A stretch of DNA of 64,000 nucleotides from an uncultured Pelagibacteraceae bacterium (GTDB lineage Bacteria; Pseudomonadota; Alphaproteobacteria; Pelagibacterales; Pelagibacteraceae). Below the pieces are notes generated by a model that did not search any database, was not told the DNA's origin, and was given only the letters and a program-made list of their open reading frames with translations. The DNA is taken from NCBI GenBank assembly GCA_902582315.1, contig CACHRP010000001.1:1-64000 (forward strand), read 5' to 3'. The stretch's first letter is position 1; every line of letters begins with the position of its first letter. The position numbers and the translations under genes are program-made. Below, piece after piece: positions 50,946-59,999 of this stretch.

Positions 50946-50973
50946 ATGTAGGTATTAATTAAAATCTTTCAAG
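50946..50973 (-). promoter_or_regulatory. Sigma32 (RpoH)-like promoter of hsp20
   Basis: CTTGAAA (50967-50973) and CCTACAT (50946-50952) are separated by 14 bases. This is close to the heat-shock sigma consensus (CTTGAAA, then CCCCATNT; alphaproteobacterial forms have CTTG with C(C/T)TATNT). The -35 abuts the stop codon of the upstream oligopeptidase gene, so hsp20 should be its own heat-shock unit. Confidence 0.62.
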
Positions 50974-50979
50974 TATGGA

Positions 50980-53064
50980 CTAAATTTTTTCTGCTATTTT
51001 TAAAATAAATGCATAGTCAAACGCAATTTCTTCAATAGCACCATCTCTGCCTGACTTACCTCCGTGGCCCGCATTCATTTCAGTCTTAAGTAATAAAAGA
51101 TTGTTATCAGTTTTATAATCTCTAAGTTTAGCTGTAAACTTTGCTGGTTCATCAAATAAAACTCTATTATCGCTTAAACTTGTTGTAATTAAAATATTTG
51201 GGTAATCCATTTTTTTTATATTGTTATATGGCGCATAAGAATAAATATAATCAAAGTGATCTTTATTATCTTTTGCGTTTCCAAATTCGTCAAATTCTCC
51301 AATTGTTAACGGTAAAGAATGGTCTAAGTTAGTTGTTAGACTGTCAACAAATGGAACAGCCATAATCATCCCTAAAAATAAATCTGGAGCCTTGTTAACA
51401 ACTGCGCCCATCAGTAATCCTCCAGCTGAACCACCCATTCCTATAATCTTACCCTTTGAAGTATATTTTTTTTCTATCAAAAATTTTGCAGCAGCAATGT
51501 AATCATTAAAGGTATTTTTCTTATTAAGAAGTTTTCCTTCTTTCCACCACTTCATTCCTCTTTCCATTCCCCCTCGTATATGAGCGGTTACCCAAATTAT
51601 ATTTCTATTAATTAGACTTAATCTTGTAGAAGAAAATGATGGAGACATTGAAGCACCATAAGAACCATATCCATATAAAAGAAGATTTGCAGATCCATCC
51701 AAAGGAGTATCTTTGTGCCTAGTTATTGTTAAAGGTACTTTTCTTCCATCATCAGAATTACATTCAATTCTTTGCACTATATAGTTTTTTGGATCATGTC
51801 CTGTTGGAATAACTTGTTCCTTTACTAATTTTTTTTCTTTAGTCTTTAAATTATATAAATAGGTCCTCGCTTGGGTTTTTGGAGTAGAATATGAAATATA
51901 AATTAGATCAGTATTTCTATCTTTTTGTGTATGTGAAATACTACCATCATAAACTTCTTCATCAGTAAAAATAAGCTCTTCCTCCTTATTTGAATTGATG
52001 TCTCTTACAAAGATTTTATCTAAAGCGTTATTAAGTTCAGATCTAATAATCCAATTTTTTAAAAATGTTAGTCCACCAATCATTGTTTCATTTTTAGCTG
52101 GGATAAATACTTCCCATTTATATGCCTCGATATCTGTCGATCGTTCTATTTTGAAATCTTCTGCACCTTTGTTGGTGTGAATATAAAAATAACCACCCCA
52201 AGAACTTACGCTATATATAATTCCTTTTTCCCTTTTTCTTACTATTTTTGGTTTAGGTAAACTCTCATTACTTTTAAAATAGTATTTCTCAGAGGTGTTA
52301 TGATCAGAGGAATTAATAAAATAGTATTTTTCATCTGCGCTAATACCAATGCTTACAGTAAATGCAGGGGTTCTTTCTTCAAAGATTAATAGATCTTCTT
52401 TGATTGATTTACCAATTTCATGCCTGAAAATTTTTTTAGGCCTGTGATTTTCATCAAGCTTAGAATAGAAAATAAATCTGTCATCTAAACTAAACAAGAT
52501 AGAACCTGAAGTATTTTCAATTTTATCTGTAATAATCTCATTTGTCTTAATATCTCTTACGTGAATAGTGAAATACTCAGAACCTTTCAAATCTAATGAA
52601 TACGCTAAATATTTATCGTTGTAGCTTACTTCTAAATCACCAACTCCAAAATACTCAGTTTTAAGTTTTTCTTTTTCTTTATCTCCATTCCAAATTTCCT
52701 CAACATTATTAGAACCAATTTTTTTTCTTAATTTAATTGAATAATTTCCTTTTGTTGTCGTTTTAGTCCAATATTCATAATTTTTATCTTTGAATGGCAA
52801 AGACTCATCATCTAATTTAATTCTTCCCTTGATTTCATCAAAAAGTTTTTTTTGATATTCTTTCGTATCCTTTAAATTCTCCTCTGTATAATTATTTTCA
52901 TCTTCTAGATATTTTCTTACCTCTGGCAAGAGTTTAGAGCTGTCTTTTAAAACCTCTAAAATATTATTTTGATGAATCCAGCTATAATTATCTTCCCATG
53001 TCACATTGTGACAAGATTTTAGTTCTGGTTTTTTCTCAAGTTGTGGTATTTTCATTTTTAACAT
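50980..53064 (-). CDS. ptrB: Oligopeptidase B-like S9 peptidase
   Basis: Prolyl-oligopeptidase-family serine peptidase, 694 residues. Residues about 70-410 form the beta-propeller; the hydrolase domain follows with the nucleophile in GMGGSAGGLLMGAVVN, an aspartate in SLSDNRVLF and histidine in NAGHGGKSGR. GYGSYGASMSPSFSSTRLSLINRNIIWVTAHIRGG is typical of oligopeptidase B, which cuts short peptides after basic residues. No signal peptide. A second ATG three codons in is an alternative start. Confidence 0.92.
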   Translation of the reverse strand: MLKMKIPQLEKKPELKSCHNVTWEDNYSWIHQNNILEVLKDSSKLLPEVRKYLEDENNYTEENLKDTKEYQKKLFDEIKGRIKLDDESLPFKDKNYEYWTKTTTKGNYSIKLRKKIGSNNVEEIWNGDKEKEKLKTEYFGVGDLEVSYNDKYLAYSLDLKGSEYFTIHVRDIKTNEIITDKIENTSGSILFSLDDRFIFYSKLDENHRPKKIFRHEIGKSIKEDLLIFEERTPAFTVSIGISADEKYYFINSSDHNTSEKYYFKSNESLPKPKIVRKREKGIIYSVSSWGGYFYIHTNKGAEDFKIERSTDIEAYKWEVFIPAKNETMIGGLTFLKNWIIRSELNNALDKIFVRDINSNKEEELIFTDEEVYDGSISHTQKDRNTDLIYISYSTPKTQARTYLYNLKTKEKKLVKEQVIPTGHDPKNYIVQRIECNSDDGRKVPLTITRHKDTPLDGSANLLLYGYGSYGASMSPSFSSTRLSLINRNIIWVTAHIRGGMERGMKWWKEGKLLNKKNTFNDYIAAAKFLIEKKYTSKGKIIGMGGSAGGLLMGAVVNKAPDLFLGMIMAVPFVDSLTTNLDHSLPLTIGEFDEFGNAKDNKDHFDYIYSYAPYNNIKKMDYPNILITTSLSDNRVLFDEPAKFTAKLRDYKTDNNLLLLKTEMNAGHGGKSGRDGAIEEIAFDYAFILKIAEKI

Positions 53065-53071
53065 CTATTAC

Positions 53072-53581
53072 ATGAATATTTTTTTCTTAACACTAATTAT
53101 TTTTGTCCTAGTCTATTTGTTACTTAATTGGTTTGTAAAGACATCAAGTGCTAAAATTTCTAAAGGAATTAGAACTTTTACTATTATTTTATCTATAGTT
53201 CTTGCTGTGATAATGGCCTTTGCTGGAAGATATATATTTTCTTTACCATTTTTACTTATGATTTTGCCATTAATAAAGACCAAAGCTGGTTTGACCTTAC
53301 TTCAACTAGTAAGAATTTGGGGTCTACTAAGATTCTTAAAAAATTCAGGAAGGTTTAATTTTAATAATATGGGATCAGCAGCTAATACCCAGTCTATATC
53401 ATTAGATGAGGCTTACAAAATACTAAATTTAAATCCAAAAAAAAAGTATTCTAAAGAAGAAGTTATGAAATCTTATAAAAATATTATGAAAAAAATTCAC
53501 CCAGATGTAAGTCCCGATTTGTCTAGATTAGCAGCAATAGTAAATGAGGCTAAGGAAATAGTTTTGAAAGATGTTAGTTAA
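53072..53581 (+). CDS. DnaJ-domain membrane protein
   Basis: 169 residues. Two hydrophobic helices (about 3-22 and 34-70) precede a C-terminal J-domain whose HPD motif is in KKIHPDVSPD. Architecture like the mitochondrial Tim14/Pam18 and DjlA-like bacterial proteins: a membrane-tethered co-chaperone that recruits DnaK to the inner membrane. It is divergent from the ptrB gene with only 7 bases between starts, and it overlaps the GT9 gene 3' end by 8 bases. Confidence 0.86.
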   Translation: MNIFFLTLIIFVLVYLLLNWFVKTSSAKISKGIRTFTIILSIVLAVIMAFAGRYIFSLPFLLMILPLIKTKAGLTLLQLVRIWGLLRFLKNSGRFNFNNMGSAANTQSISLDEAYKILNLNPKKKYSKEEVMKSYKNIMKKIHPDVSPDLSRLAAIVNEAKEIVLKDVS

Positions 53582-54539
53582 TTAATTCATTAAATTTATA
53601 AAATATCTTTTGTGGATCAATTTTCTCTTTACCTAAAGTATCATGTTTGACTGTAACCTCCCCGTCAGGAATTATTGGAAACATTTTTGAACTATAACTT
53701 CCATATAGCAAAGGTGTATCTGCCATCAAAACTATAGTTGGTATACCAATTGCAGCGGATAAGTGACTAAAGCTAGAGTCATTACAAACTGCTACATCAC
53801 AATTAGCAATTATAGGAAAGATTTGAAACAAACTCATTTTATCTAAAGTTAAGCATTTAGAATTATATTTTGAATTCAATATATCCTTCAGAATAATTTG
53901 CTCTTCGTCATTAGTTCCTGTGGCTAAAAAAAATCTACAATTATGTTTGTTTTCACACATTTCCATAAATCTCAAAAATATTTTTGATGGTATTCTTTTA
54001 GTATTTCCAGACCCCCCTATACCCAATATTATATTTTTTTCAGTCTTTGTTATTTTTAACTTAATTGCTGTTTCAGAAATACTTTTTTTATCTACGTTGA
54101 TTACGGGTTCACTTTTTACAGTTTCGCCAATAGAATTTTTTAGAAAATTTTGTGCTGCTAAAATAATATGCTGGTTTTTTTTTTTAAACAATGGATATTG
54201 ATGTATCTCTTTGATAAATGCCAATTTACATATTAACTTGTATCTTAAAGACGAATTAAAAATAAATACTTTTTCAAAATTATATTTTTTTAATTTATTA
54301 ACTAAACTGATTGATCCAAAAATACCATCATGTGTTCCTTTTTTATTCTTATTAGTTCTGTCTAAATTTATTATTTCACCAATATATCTGTTATCCTTCA
54401 AAATTTCTGAGGCTTTAGAGTTTTCTTTAACTAGAATGTTAACTTTTGTATTATATTTTTTGGATATCGCTTCTATAAAAGGTAAATATATTATCATATC
54501 ACCAATACCCATTCTGTTTTGAATAGCTAGAATTTTCAT
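53574..54539 (-). CDS. Glycosyltransferase family 9 (heptosyltransferase-like)
   Basis: GT-B glycosyltransferase, 321 residues. The N-terminal MKILAIQNRMGIGDMIIYLPFIEAI and the C-terminal GGSGNTKRIPSK and CDVAVCNDSSFSHLSAAIGIPTIVL are typical of GT9 enzymes that transfer heptose or similar sugars in LPS core synthesis. No other LPS gene is adjacent. It is divergent from the DapA-like gene across 47 bases. Confidence 0.87.
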   Translation of the reverse strand: MKILAIQNRMGIGDMIIYLPFIEAISKKYNTKVNILVKENSKASEILKDNRYIGEIINLDRTNKNKKGTHDGIFGSISLVNKLKKYNFEKVFIFNSSLRYKLICKLAFIKEIHQYPLFKKKNQHIILAAQNFLKNSIGETVKSEPVINVDKKSISETAIKLKITKTEKNIILGIGGSGNTKRIPSKIFLRFMEMCENKHNCRFFLATGTNDEEQIILKDILNSKYNSKCLTLDKMSLFQIFPIIANCDVAVCNDSSFSHLSAAIGIPTIVLMADTPLLYGSYSSKMFPIIPDGEVTVKHDTLGKEKIDPQKIFYKFNELIN

Positions 54540-54586
54540 TTTTTTATCAACTTTACTAAAATTTTATTTTTATATAAGTTTTTATT

Positions 54587-55471
54587 ATGAGTAAAATTAA
54601 TGGCATTTATGCGGCCTCGGTATCTGTGTTAGATAAAGAATTGAATCTAGATGTAGATAAAACAATTAAACATGCAGAAAATTTAATATTACAGGGCTGT
54701 CATGGAGTTGTGATTTTTGGTAGCACGGGACAAGCTCAATTAATTTCTGTTGCTGAAAAAATTAAGTTAATCGAGAGACTTTCAAAAAATAAATTTAAAG
54801 ATAGTTTTATAATTGGCACAGGTTTTAATTCACTTAAAGAAACTATTTCATTTCTTAATTTATGCAAAAATTTTAATTTTAAGAATTTTCTTATAATGCC
54901 ACCAGCATATTACGTTTATGCAGATAATGATGCGATTAAATTTTACTCTGAGATAATCAAAATTCACCCATGGTGTAAAATCGTTTTATATAATTTTGAA
55001 AAATTATGTGGATATAAATTTTCAGTAGAATGTGTTGAAGAGCTTGTAAAAATTTACCCAGATCAAATCATAGGAGTTAAAGACAGCACATATAATTTGT
55101 ACAAAGACTTAAAATTAAAAAATTTTTCTATCTTACCTGGCTCAGAAACAAAATTATTAAATGGTTTAGAATTGGGATGTTCAGGAATAATTACTGCAAC
55201 CTGCAATGTTACAGCAGAATTATCAAGAAATGTTTATGATAACTTTATTAATAAAATAGATCAAACTAACAACCAAAAATTATGTAATGTTCGAGAGGAA
55301 TTTGATAAATATAATTTAATATCTAGTATCCATACAATTTTATCAATTTCAGATAATTCTTTTAAGAATTTATTACCACCACTTTCGTTATTAAATCAAG
55401 AAAGTGAAAAAAAATTACTTGATGAATTAGCCAAATTAGATTTTAATTATAATTTTTTAAAGGTAGCTTAA
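54587..55471 (+). CDS. DapA/NAL-family lyase
   Basis: TIM-barrel Schiff-base lyase/synthase, 294 residues. The pattern VIFGSTGQAQLISVAEK corresponds to the GTTGE loop, a tyrosine is at VLYNFEKLCG, and the Schiff-base lysine is in IIGVKDSTYN. The family includes dihydrodipicolinate synthase, N-acetylneuraminate lyase and KDG aldolase. The substitution in the GTTGE region argues against a standard DapA. It lies 1 base before cfa, which says little about its substrate. Confidence 0.8.
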   Translation: MSKINGIYAASVSVLDKELNLDVDKTIKHAENLILQGCHGVVIFGSTGQAQLISVAEKIKLIERLSKNKFKDSFIIGTGFNSLKETISFLNLCKNFNFKNFLIMPPAYYVYADNDAIKFYSEIIKIHPWCKIVLYNFEKLCGYKFSVECVEELVKIYPDQIIGVKDSTYNLYKDLKLKNFSILPGSETKLLNGLELGCSGIITATCNVTAELSRNVYDNFINKIDQTNNQKLCNVREEFDKYNLISSIHTILSISDNSFKNLLPPLSLLNQESEKKLLDELAKLDFNYNFLKVA

Positions 55472-55472
55472 A

Positions 55473-56666
55473 ATGAAACTGGCAAAATTTTTAAATAGCT
55501 TATTTATTAAAAATGGATTTATTTTAATCGATGCTGATAGCAATAAGTATAAGATTGGAAATCCTAAAAAAGAGAACCCAATTACCCTTAGACTTTTGGA
55601 TAGAAGTTTACATTCAAAATTACTTTTTCACCCAGATCTTTATTTTGGAGAAGCTTATTCAAATGGATCAGTTGTTATTGAAAATGGATCAATAACAGAC
55701 TTTTTAGAAATTGCATTTGAAAATATCGGAAGGAGTGAGATAAATAATTATGGAATGATAATTAATAAACTCAGAGGATTCTATAAAACCCTAACAAGTT
55801 TCAACTTTATAAAAAAATCGAAAAGAAATGTTGCACATCATTATGATATATCTGAAAAACTTTATGATTTATTTTTAGATGAGAAAAGACAATATTCTTG
55901 CGCGTATTTTAAAGATGAAAAAAATACTTTAGAAGAAGCTCAAAATAATAAGATCGACCATATAATTAAAAAACTTAAATTAGAAAATGATCAAAGAGTT
56001 TTAGACATTGGAAGTGGATGGGGGACATTAGCCTTAGAAATAGCAAAAAAAACCAAATGTTCAGTACTTGGCATTACTCTTTCAGAAAACCAGTTGCAAT
56101 ATAGCAAACAAAAAGCAAAAGAGATGAACTTAGAAAATCAAGTTGATTTTAGACTTGAAGATTATAGAAATTTAAATGAAAAGTTTGACAGGATAGTGAG
56201 TGTTGGAATGTTTGAACATGTAGGAAAGAAGTTTTATAGGAAATACTTTAATACAGTATCAAAACTACTTTCCGAAGATGGTATTGCATTGATACATACG
56301 ATCGGATCAATAAATCCACCACGTGATCCACAGCCATGGATAAATAAATATATTTTTCCTGGAGGATATACACCAAGTTTAAGTGAAGTAGCTTTACCAA
56401 TTGAAAAATCTGGATTAATACTTTCTGATATTGAGGTTTTAAGAAAGCATTATGCTCATACCTTAAGACACTGGAAAGAACGATTTCTCAGTAAAAAAAG
56501 TCAGGTTTTAGAAATGTTTGATGAAAAGTTTTTTAGAATGTGGGAATTTTATCTTGCAAGTTGTGAAATGGCTTTTAAATGGGGAGACCAGGTTGTATTT
56601 CAATTCCAATTATCTAAAAAATTAGATTCTGTACCGAACACAAGAGACTATATTTATCAACAATAA
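55473..56666 (+). CDS. cfa: Cyclopropane-fatty-acyl-phospholipid synthase
   Basis: SAM-dependent methyltransferase that adds methylene across phospholipid double bonds (related enzymes methylate other lipids), 397 residues. HHYDISEKLYDLFLDEKRQYSCAYF, motif I VLDIGSGWGTLALEIA, VSVGMFEHVG and the downstream HYAHTLRHWKERF are CfaS blocks. The N-terminal helical lipid-binding region (residues 1-110) is present. It shares an operon with a DapA-family gene. Confidence 0.92.
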   Translation: MKLAKFLNSLFIKNGFILIDADSNKYKIGNPKKENPITLRLLDRSLHSKLLFHPDLYFGEAYSNGSVVIENGSITDFLEIAFENIGRSEINNYGMIINKLRGFYKTLTSFNFIKKSKRNVAHHYDISEKLYDLFLDEKRQYSCAYFKDEKNTLEEAQNNKIDHIIKKLKLENDQRVLDIGSGWGTLALEIAKKTKCSVLGITLSENQLQYSKQKAKEMNLENQVDFRLEDYRNLNEKFDRIVSVGMFEHVGKKFYRKYFNTVSKLLSEDGIALIHTIGSINPPRDPQPWINKYIFPGGYTPSLSEVALPIEKSGLILSDIEVLRKHYAHTLRHWKERFLSKKSQVLEMFDEKFFRMWEFYLASCEMAFKWGDQVVFQFQLSKKLDSVPNTRDYIYQQ

Positions 56667-56692
56667 ATTGATAAATCTCTAAAACCCACTAA

Positions 56693-57850
56693 ATGAAAAA
56701 AAAGAAAAAAAAATATAAAAAAGCTAAAAGAGTCTCTAAAATCAAAAAGATTAAAAAATCCTCAATAAAGTCGAAAAAACAAAAAAAAACAAAAAAGAGA
56801 AAGAAAAATATAAAAAAAAAATTTAAAGTTGATAATAAAAATAAAAAAAATCAAGTCCTTTTAAGATTAATAAAATTTCAAAGCTCTTTAAAGCCTGACA
56901 TAAAAATAAGCTTTAATCCTTTTGTAGCTATCGATACCTTCCTTCAAAAATTCTTTACAAAAATTTCAGATACAATCAATGAGTATAAGGTATTACAAAA
57001 AGATGAAACGAGAAGAAAAAAAATTGAGGAAATGGAAAGAATTGAAAAAGAGAAAATCGATAAAAAATTACGTCTAGAAGAAGAAAAGCAAGCTAATTTA
57101 AAACTCAAAGAACAACTATTAAAAGATGAGATAAAATTAGAGAAAGAGAGAGTAAAAGACATCAAATCATTTTTAAGAAAAGAACAGGCGATAATAAGAC
57201 AAGAACAAGCTGAAAAGCAGAGAAAATTCCTTGAACAACTAAAATTAGAAAAACAAATTGAAAAATTTAGAATAAGAGAAATAAAAGAATTAGAACAATT
57301 AGAAAAAATCTCACTAAAAGAAAAAAGAGAGGATTATGCTGGTCTACAGGAGAGAATAGATAAATTAAGAGAAAAATATAGAATTATAAGAGACCAAAAA
57401 ATTCGAGAGCGAGTAGAGGCTCTTGGGGTAAAAATACAAGGTGACGAAGATAGGGAAACGCTACTTCAAAAAGAAAAAGATTATACATTAGCAAGACAAA
57501 AAATTGAGTTTGCTTTAGAGAGTTTTTATAGAAGCGCAAGCAGTTTAGTTTTTCAGTTAAATAAAAGACATATCACAAGACAGATGTCTATTTTAAGATG
57601 TATAGATCGAAGATTTGAAACTGGAGAAATTTTCATTAAATGGGATGAAAATGAAGATGATAATTGGTTAATATTAATTTACATTAAAAATAATTCTCCT
57701 GATGAAGGAATAATAATAGAGGATAAAACCAATCCAGAAAAAAATTTATCTTACGATTACAAAACTACAGAAATTTTTAAAGCTTCAGATCAAATGGTTG
57801 ACTCGTTAACTCAGTTAATTGCAAGAGTAAGAAAAAAAAAGGAAAATTAA
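56693..57850 (+). CDS. Lysine-rich coiled-coil protein of unknown function
   Basis: 385 residues, no recognised family. Residues 1-50 are about half lysine with runs such as KKKKKKYKKAK. Residues about 110-265 form a long E/K/R/L-rich coiled coil (for example EKERVKDIKSFLRKEQAII). The C-terminal 115 residues look globular (RQMSILRCIDRRFETGEIFIKWDENEDDNWLIL). The first 20 or so residues could bind nucleic acid or membrane phospholipid. 26 bases after cfa and alone in the transcript direction. Calling it structural or scaffold would be a guess. Confidence 0.8.
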   Translation: MKKKKKKYKKAKRVSKIKKIKKSSIKSKKQKKTKKRKKNIKKKFKVDNKNKKNQVLLRLIKFQSSLKPDIKISFNPFVAIDTFLQKFFTKISDTINEYKVLQKDETRRKKIEEMERIEKEKIDKKLRLEEEKQANLKLKEQLLKDEIKLEKERVKDIKSFLRKEQAIIRQEQAEKQRKFLEQLKLEKQIEKFRIREIKELEQLEKISLKEKREDYAGLQERIDKLREKYRIIRDQKIRERVEALGVKIQGDEDRETLLQKEKDYTLARQKIEFALESFYRSASSLVFQLNKRHITRQMSILRCIDRRFETGEIFIKWDENEDDNWLILIYIKNNSPDEGIIIEDKTNPEKNLSYDYKTTEIFKASDQMVDSLTQLIARVRKKKEN

Positions 57851-57854
57851 TTTT

Positions 57855-58535
57855 TTAATTATAATTCTTTAATTTATATTCCCATCTACCCATTCTTTCA
57901 TATGCAACTTTTAGAATTATATTTGTGCCAGGGTCTATCCATATAATAAAATCAAGCTTTTTATCTTTAGGGAGGTTTTGGTTTTTTGATTTCAAACTAA
58001 ATTTTTTTGTTTCTATTTTTCTGTCCAAAATTTTAATTAATTCATCGCCTATATATTTTATCTCTTGTTTTTTTACACTTCCTGATAAAGGGCTTATTTG
58101 GGTATCAGTTTGTAAAATTTGATAGTTCCACCAGTTTCCTATGACATTATTTAGAGCAGCACTTCCTTTATACGATGAACCGTTTATTAAATATTGAGTT
58201 TTATCCTCTGAAAGTTTTAAATTTACATATTTTACTTTTTTATTTTGAAAAGTTTCAGATTCAAATGAAACTAATTTATTATTTTCATAAACTTCAATTC
58301 CTAAACTATCAATTTTGAATAAATTTACTCCTAAAACATCGACTTTGAATTTTGTTTCATTTTCAACTTTCAAAAAATTATTTTCTTTTGAGAATTTGTA
58401 ATTTGAAAAACCAATTACATCGCCATTTCTTAATACTTCCATTTCTATAAACTTTAAATCAATTAGTTCTTTGGAGACAGAAGTTTTAAAGATACCTAAA
58501 GTTAATATTATAGCAGTAATGAAGATTTTTTTCAT
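57855..58535 (-). CDS. Secreted DUF6134-like protein
   Basis: 226 residues with a signal peptide (MKKIFITAIILTLGIFKTSVS), then a beta-rich domain: IEMEVLRNGDVIGFSNYKF, GNWWNYQILQTDTQISPLSGSVKKQE and a C-terminal DFIIWIDPGTNIILKVAYERMGRWEY. This resembles DUF6134/DUF3108-type periplasmic proteins of unknown role. The ATG at 58535 opens the signal peptide, so a start 54 bases further up is not used. Confidence 0.75.
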   Translation of the reverse strand: MKKIFITAIILTLGIFKTSVSKELIDLKFIEMEVLRNGDVIGFSNYKFSKENNFLKVENETKFKVDVLGVNLFKIDSLGIEVYENNKLVSFESETFQNKKVKYVNLKLSEDKTQYLINGSSYKGSAALNNVIGNWWNYQILQTDTQISPLSGSVKKQEIKYIGDELIKILDRKIETKKFSLKSKNQNLPKDKKLDFIIWIDPGTNIILKVAYERMGRWEYKLKNYN

Positions 58536-58634
58536 AAAAGTAAGTTTATAGATTTTTTTAATTACTAAAATAAGATTATTTATTTGCAAATTATTTTTTA
58601 TTAGGATTTATTCAGTTTTATTACTAAATAAACT

Positions 58635-59282
58635 ATGTTTCTAAAAATTAAAAATATTCCAAAGGTTTCATGGAGTTCTAAAAATCCTCTTAATATAAAA
58701 CCAAGATTATCAACTTTTTTCTTTTTATGCTTTGGGCTAAGTTTATTTGGTATAGGTGAAGGTTTATTGCTTGTATCTTATACTGGAGCTTCTCCATGGA
58801 GTGTATTAGCTCAAGGTATTTCTTTGAAAGTAAATGCTTCAATTGGAATTATAACTTTTTTTATTAGTATTTTCGTTATCTCACTTTGGGTATTTTTGAG
58901 CCAAAAACCAGGAATTGGCACAATCCTGAATGCAGTAATTATTGCTGCAATGATAGATCTTTGTTTAAATTACGTTTCCACACCCGAAAGCTTTATTTTA
59001 AAAATGATATTAGCAGTAGCAGCTGTCCTGCTCGTTGGAATAGGAAGTGGTATTTATCTTGTAGCTAATTTAGGCCCCGGTCCTAGAGATGGTTTGATGA
59101 CTGGACTTCAAAAAAAAACAAATTTGCCAATAGCAGCAGTTAGAGCATTTTTAGAAATAACAGTAGTTAGTATTGGTTGGTATTTAGGTGGGACAGTTGG
59201 TATTGGAACCATACTTTTTGCCTTTGGTATTGGACCAGCAGTGGCACTTGGTTTGTTTATTGTTGGTAGAATTTTTAGATAA
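58635..59282 (+). CDS. YczE/YitT-family membrane protein
   Basis: 215 residues, five or six helices. GLSLFGIGEGLLLVSYTGASPWSVLAQGI and the LGPGPRDGLMTGLQKKTNLPIAAVRAFLEI and GWYLGGTVGIGTILFAFGIGPAVAL segments match the YczE family. Function not established; related proteins accompany peptide antibiotic or transport genes in Bacillus. It stands 41 bases ahead of the PsiE-like gene, and both may be cotranscribed. Confidence 0.82.
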   Translation: MFLKIKNIPKVSWSSKNPLNIKPRLSTFFFLCFGLSLFGIGEGLLLVSYTGASPWSVLAQGISLKVNASIGIITFFISIFVISLWVFLSQKPGIGTILNAVIIAAMIDLCLNYVSTPESFILKMILAVAAVLLVGIGSGIYLVANLGPGPRDGLMTGLQKKTNLPIAAVRAFLEITVVSIGWYLGGTVGIGTILFAFGIGPAVALGLFIVGRIFR

Positions 59283-59323
59283 TTTCTTGTATTTTAGTAA
59301 TCGAATCATTAATTTAAAATTGT

Positions 59324-59707
59324 ATGAGAGATCTAGTTAAATATTTACAACTTGGCTTACTTGGAATAATTTTAGTTAGCACTATCATTGCTGTAGTTTT
59401 AGAGATTAAACTAATGTTCATAAATACATCAGTGACTCTTGCTGATTTACTTTTAATGTTCCTATACCTAGAGGTGCTTGCAATGGTTAGAGTGTTTTGG
59501 GATCAACAGTCAATTAGTATTACTTTACCGCTTTTAATTGCAATTACTGCTCTTTCACGATTCATAATTTTGCAAGGAAAAGAAATGGATCCTTCAGCAC
59601 TAGTCTACGAAGCGGTAGCTATTGTGTTAATTGCTGGAGCAATTGTTATATTAAGATTAAGACATAGCGATAAGCTAGGAATATCAAAAAAAAAGAAAAT
59701 TAAGTAA
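59324..59707 (+). CDS. PsiE-like membrane protein
   Basis: 127 residues with four hydrophobic helices and a basic tail (ILRLRHSDKLGISKKKKIK). FINTSVTLADLLLMFLYLEVLAMVRVFW matches the phosphate-starvation-inducible PsiE family. No Pho box was identified upstream. It is the last rightward gene before the roughly 400-bp gap that leads into the restriction segment. Confidence 0.8.
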   Translation: MRDLVKYLQLGLLGIILVSTIIAVVLEIKLMFINTSVTLADLLLMFLYLEVLAMVRVFWDQQSISITLPLLIAITALSRFIILQGKEMDPSALVYEAVAIVLIAGAIVILRLRHSDKLGISKKKKIK

Positions 59708-59766
59708 ATTTAATTTTCAACAAATTAGTGATTTATACAACTTATTAAGAAGCGTATGATTTTAAT

Positions 59767-59826
59767 ATGTGGTTTGTTAGAATTAGACTACATAAATTTG
59801 TTAGATTAACTTTTCATCCACCATGA
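59767..59826 (+). CDS. Possible 19-residue micropeptide
   Basis: ATG to TGA, 19 codons, encoding a short basic peptide (MWFVRIRLHKFVRLTFHPP) that ends just before a strong terminator. There is no good ribosome site. The mix of arginine, aromatic and aliphatic residues and the Pro-Pro end are unusual for a random AT-rich frame, but at this length chance cannot be excluded. Confidence 0.25.
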   Translation: MWFVRIRLHKFVRLTFHPP

Positions 59827-59840
59827 AGAGGATAGACAAA

Positions 59841-59878
59841 AAAAAGGGCAGTAAAAACCGCCCTTTTTGAATTTTTTT
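59841..59878 (+). terminator. Intrinsic terminator after the PsiE-like gene
   Basis: AAAAAGGGC pairs with GCCCTTTTT (9 bp) around a short A-rich loop that can add a few more pairs (one A-C mismatch). The 3' arm runs into T-rich sequence (CTTTTTGAATTTTTTT). It lies about 135 bases after the PsiE-like stop, so the intervening sequence is transcribed, either as a long 3' UTR or as a separate small RNA or micropeptide unit. Confidence 0.88.
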
Positions 59879-59977
59879 GGAAATAATTAGGGATTACATT
59901 CTCATACTGGTTTCTAATAATACTTGATTTACTTAACATTTTGAAAATTCCTTCATCACTCTTCATCATTATTTAAA

Positions 59978-59999
59978 GCAATTCAAAAGCAATTCAAAA
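59978..59999. repeat. 11-bp tandem duplication
   Basis: GCAATTCAAAA occurs twice head to tail with no mismatch. Just upstream (59951-59970) a related imperfect tandem CTTCATCACT/CTTCATCATT is found. Likely replication slippage products in a non-coding gap. Confidence 0.7.
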
